DNA from: Roseateles koreensis
GTDB taxonomy: Bacteria; Pseudomonadota; Gammaproteobacteria; Burkholderiales; Burkholderiaceae_C
Reading direction: 5' to 3'
Assembly (NCBI RefSeq): GCF_028595305.1
Contig: NZ_JAQQXS010000013.1
Span: 93,001 to 157,000, forward strand
Length of the DNA stretch: 64,000 nt
A program made the translations under genes and the position numbers. Every line of letters starts with the position of its first letter. Positions within the stretch are counted from its first letter, which is position 1. Positions 63,487 through 64,000 of this stretch are shown here, piece by piece. Below the pieces are notes generated by a model, which worked only from the letters and a program-made list of their open reading frames with translations, was not told the DNA's origin and searched no databases.

Positions 63487-63880
63487 TCAACGACCGGTTC
63501 GGCGGTCTAGAACGGCCAGAATCTGCAATGAGTACGATTCAACCTCCTCAATCAACCCGAGCCCCCGCCGCAGCTTCCGCTGTAGTGCAAGTGCAGGCAG
63601 AGTGTCCTGCCAACAGATGAACATTCGGTAGTAGGCGCGCAGATCGGCACGTTGAGCGCAATAGGCCGTGGCGATCTGCGTGGCTTGCACATCGGTTAGC
63701 GCGCCCCGCGTCTGCATGGCTGCGGCGAAGGGTTCAATCTTGCTTTGAGTGTCCTGGCGCCATTCGCGCAGGACCTCGATCATGCGGAAAAGGCTGACTG
63801 CTGTAGGCTGCGTATTCAATTCGGCCTCGGCGATGTCAGTGGCTGTGCCGAGGCCCAGTAAATCGTGAGAGCCCAAGCGG
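63487..63880 (-). pseudogene. C-terminal fragment of an unknown gene, interrupted by an IS
   Basis: The minus-strand frame from LGSHDLLGLGTATDIAEAEL to the stop at 63487 gives about 130 residues of ordinary protein composition (RMIEVLREWRQDTQSKIEPFAAAM, YCAQRADLRAYYRMFICWQ, LIEEVESY). Upstream it runs into the probable IS left end at about 63881, so its own start is missing. No family is recognised. An internal Met (MIEVLREW) could give a shorter intact product. Confidence 0.55.
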
Positions 63881-64000
63881 GAGCCTGTCAGAAATTTTGT
63901 GTGTGAGGCATAGCATGTCGACAAGGAGCATGAATGCCAAGCAAGACAAAACCCACCGCTACGGCGGACCAGGCGGCGCAGCCGCAATTCCAGATCCCCG
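63881..64000 (+). mobile_element. left end of a probable IS256-family insertion sequence
   Basis: The sequence gagcctgtcagaaattttgt at 63881-63900 resembles the terminal inverted repeats of IS256-family elements, as I recall them. It is followed at once by a well-spaced ribosome site and a small transposase-like start, then the window ends. The right end and target duplication are outside the window. Confidence 0.6.
63934..64000 (+). CDS. transposase N-terminus, partial (probable IS256/Mutator family)
   Basis: Only about 22 codons are visible (MPSKTKPTATADQAAQPQFQ...), opening 5 bp after aaggag (63923-63928). Position directly inside the putative IS left end and the hydrophilic, Lys/Thr/Gln-rich start fit an IS256-type transposase, but too little protein is present to confirm. 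An out-of-frame ATG at 63930 is too close to the ribosome site. Confidence 0.5.
   Translation, partial: MPSKTKPTATADQAAQPQFQIP

Overview
The window looks like chromosomal DNA of a GC-rich betaproteobacterium of the order Burkholderiales (Rubrivivax/Roseateles/Leptothrix-like). The evidence is the run lnt-glyQ-glyS-gmhB-plsC, a cysteine-poor DksA beside a COG0523 GTPase, an HU protein with an Ala/Lys-rich tail, a PEP-CTERM protein, and strong GC codon bias. This is inference from gene content, not a database match.

Positions 1-34214 form an arabinan/L-arabinose utilization region. On the left is the non-phosphorylative oxidative route: a divergent, truncated SDR sugar dehydrogenase, L-arabinonate dehydratase, 2-keto-3-deoxy-L-arabinonate dehydratase and 2-oxoglutarate semialdehyde dehydrogenase. 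Rightward genes follow: an endo-arabinanase (GH43), a MalK/UgpC-type oligosaccharide ABC importer, cytoplasmic GH51 and GH43 enzymes, a TonB-dependent receptor broken by a one-base frameshift, a GH97 enzyme, and FadR/GntR and LysR regulators. A leftward operon then carries a second GH43 and a YtfQ-YtfR-YtfT-YjfF-type monosaccharide importer. After a PEP-CTERM metalloprotease and a convergent sedolisin comes another leftward operon of exported GH51, GH43 and GH127 enzymes. Together these could degrade arabinan outside the cell, import oligomers and monomers by two ABC systems, and oxidise L-arabinose to 2-oxoglutarate. No lactonase is visible.

Positions 34585-46942 hold a small His/Ala-rich exported protein, a chemoreceptor, a leftward set (NnrU-like protein, carboxylesterase, LEA-type lipoprotein, CaiB-type CoA transferase, glyoxalase), a 43-codon membrane ORF, and an Lrp-regulated lysine 6-dehydrogenase plus aminoadipate semialdehyde dehydrogenase pair. 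These are followed by a tRNA-Leu(CAG), an HU-like protein, a LacI regulator and a two-TM potassium channel.

Positions 47006-64000 are mostly housekeeping: a large uncharacterised protein, dksA with a COG0523 GTPase, corC-lnt, glyQ-glyS, a gmhB homologue that lacks key active-site aspartates, plsC, a YgjP-like metallopeptidase, and an MBL hydrolase divergent from a MerR regulator with a LiuR-like operator. After these come a long TonB/TolA-like protein, a pentapeptide-repeat protein, and, at the right edge, the left end of a probable IS256-family element that interrupts an unknown gene.
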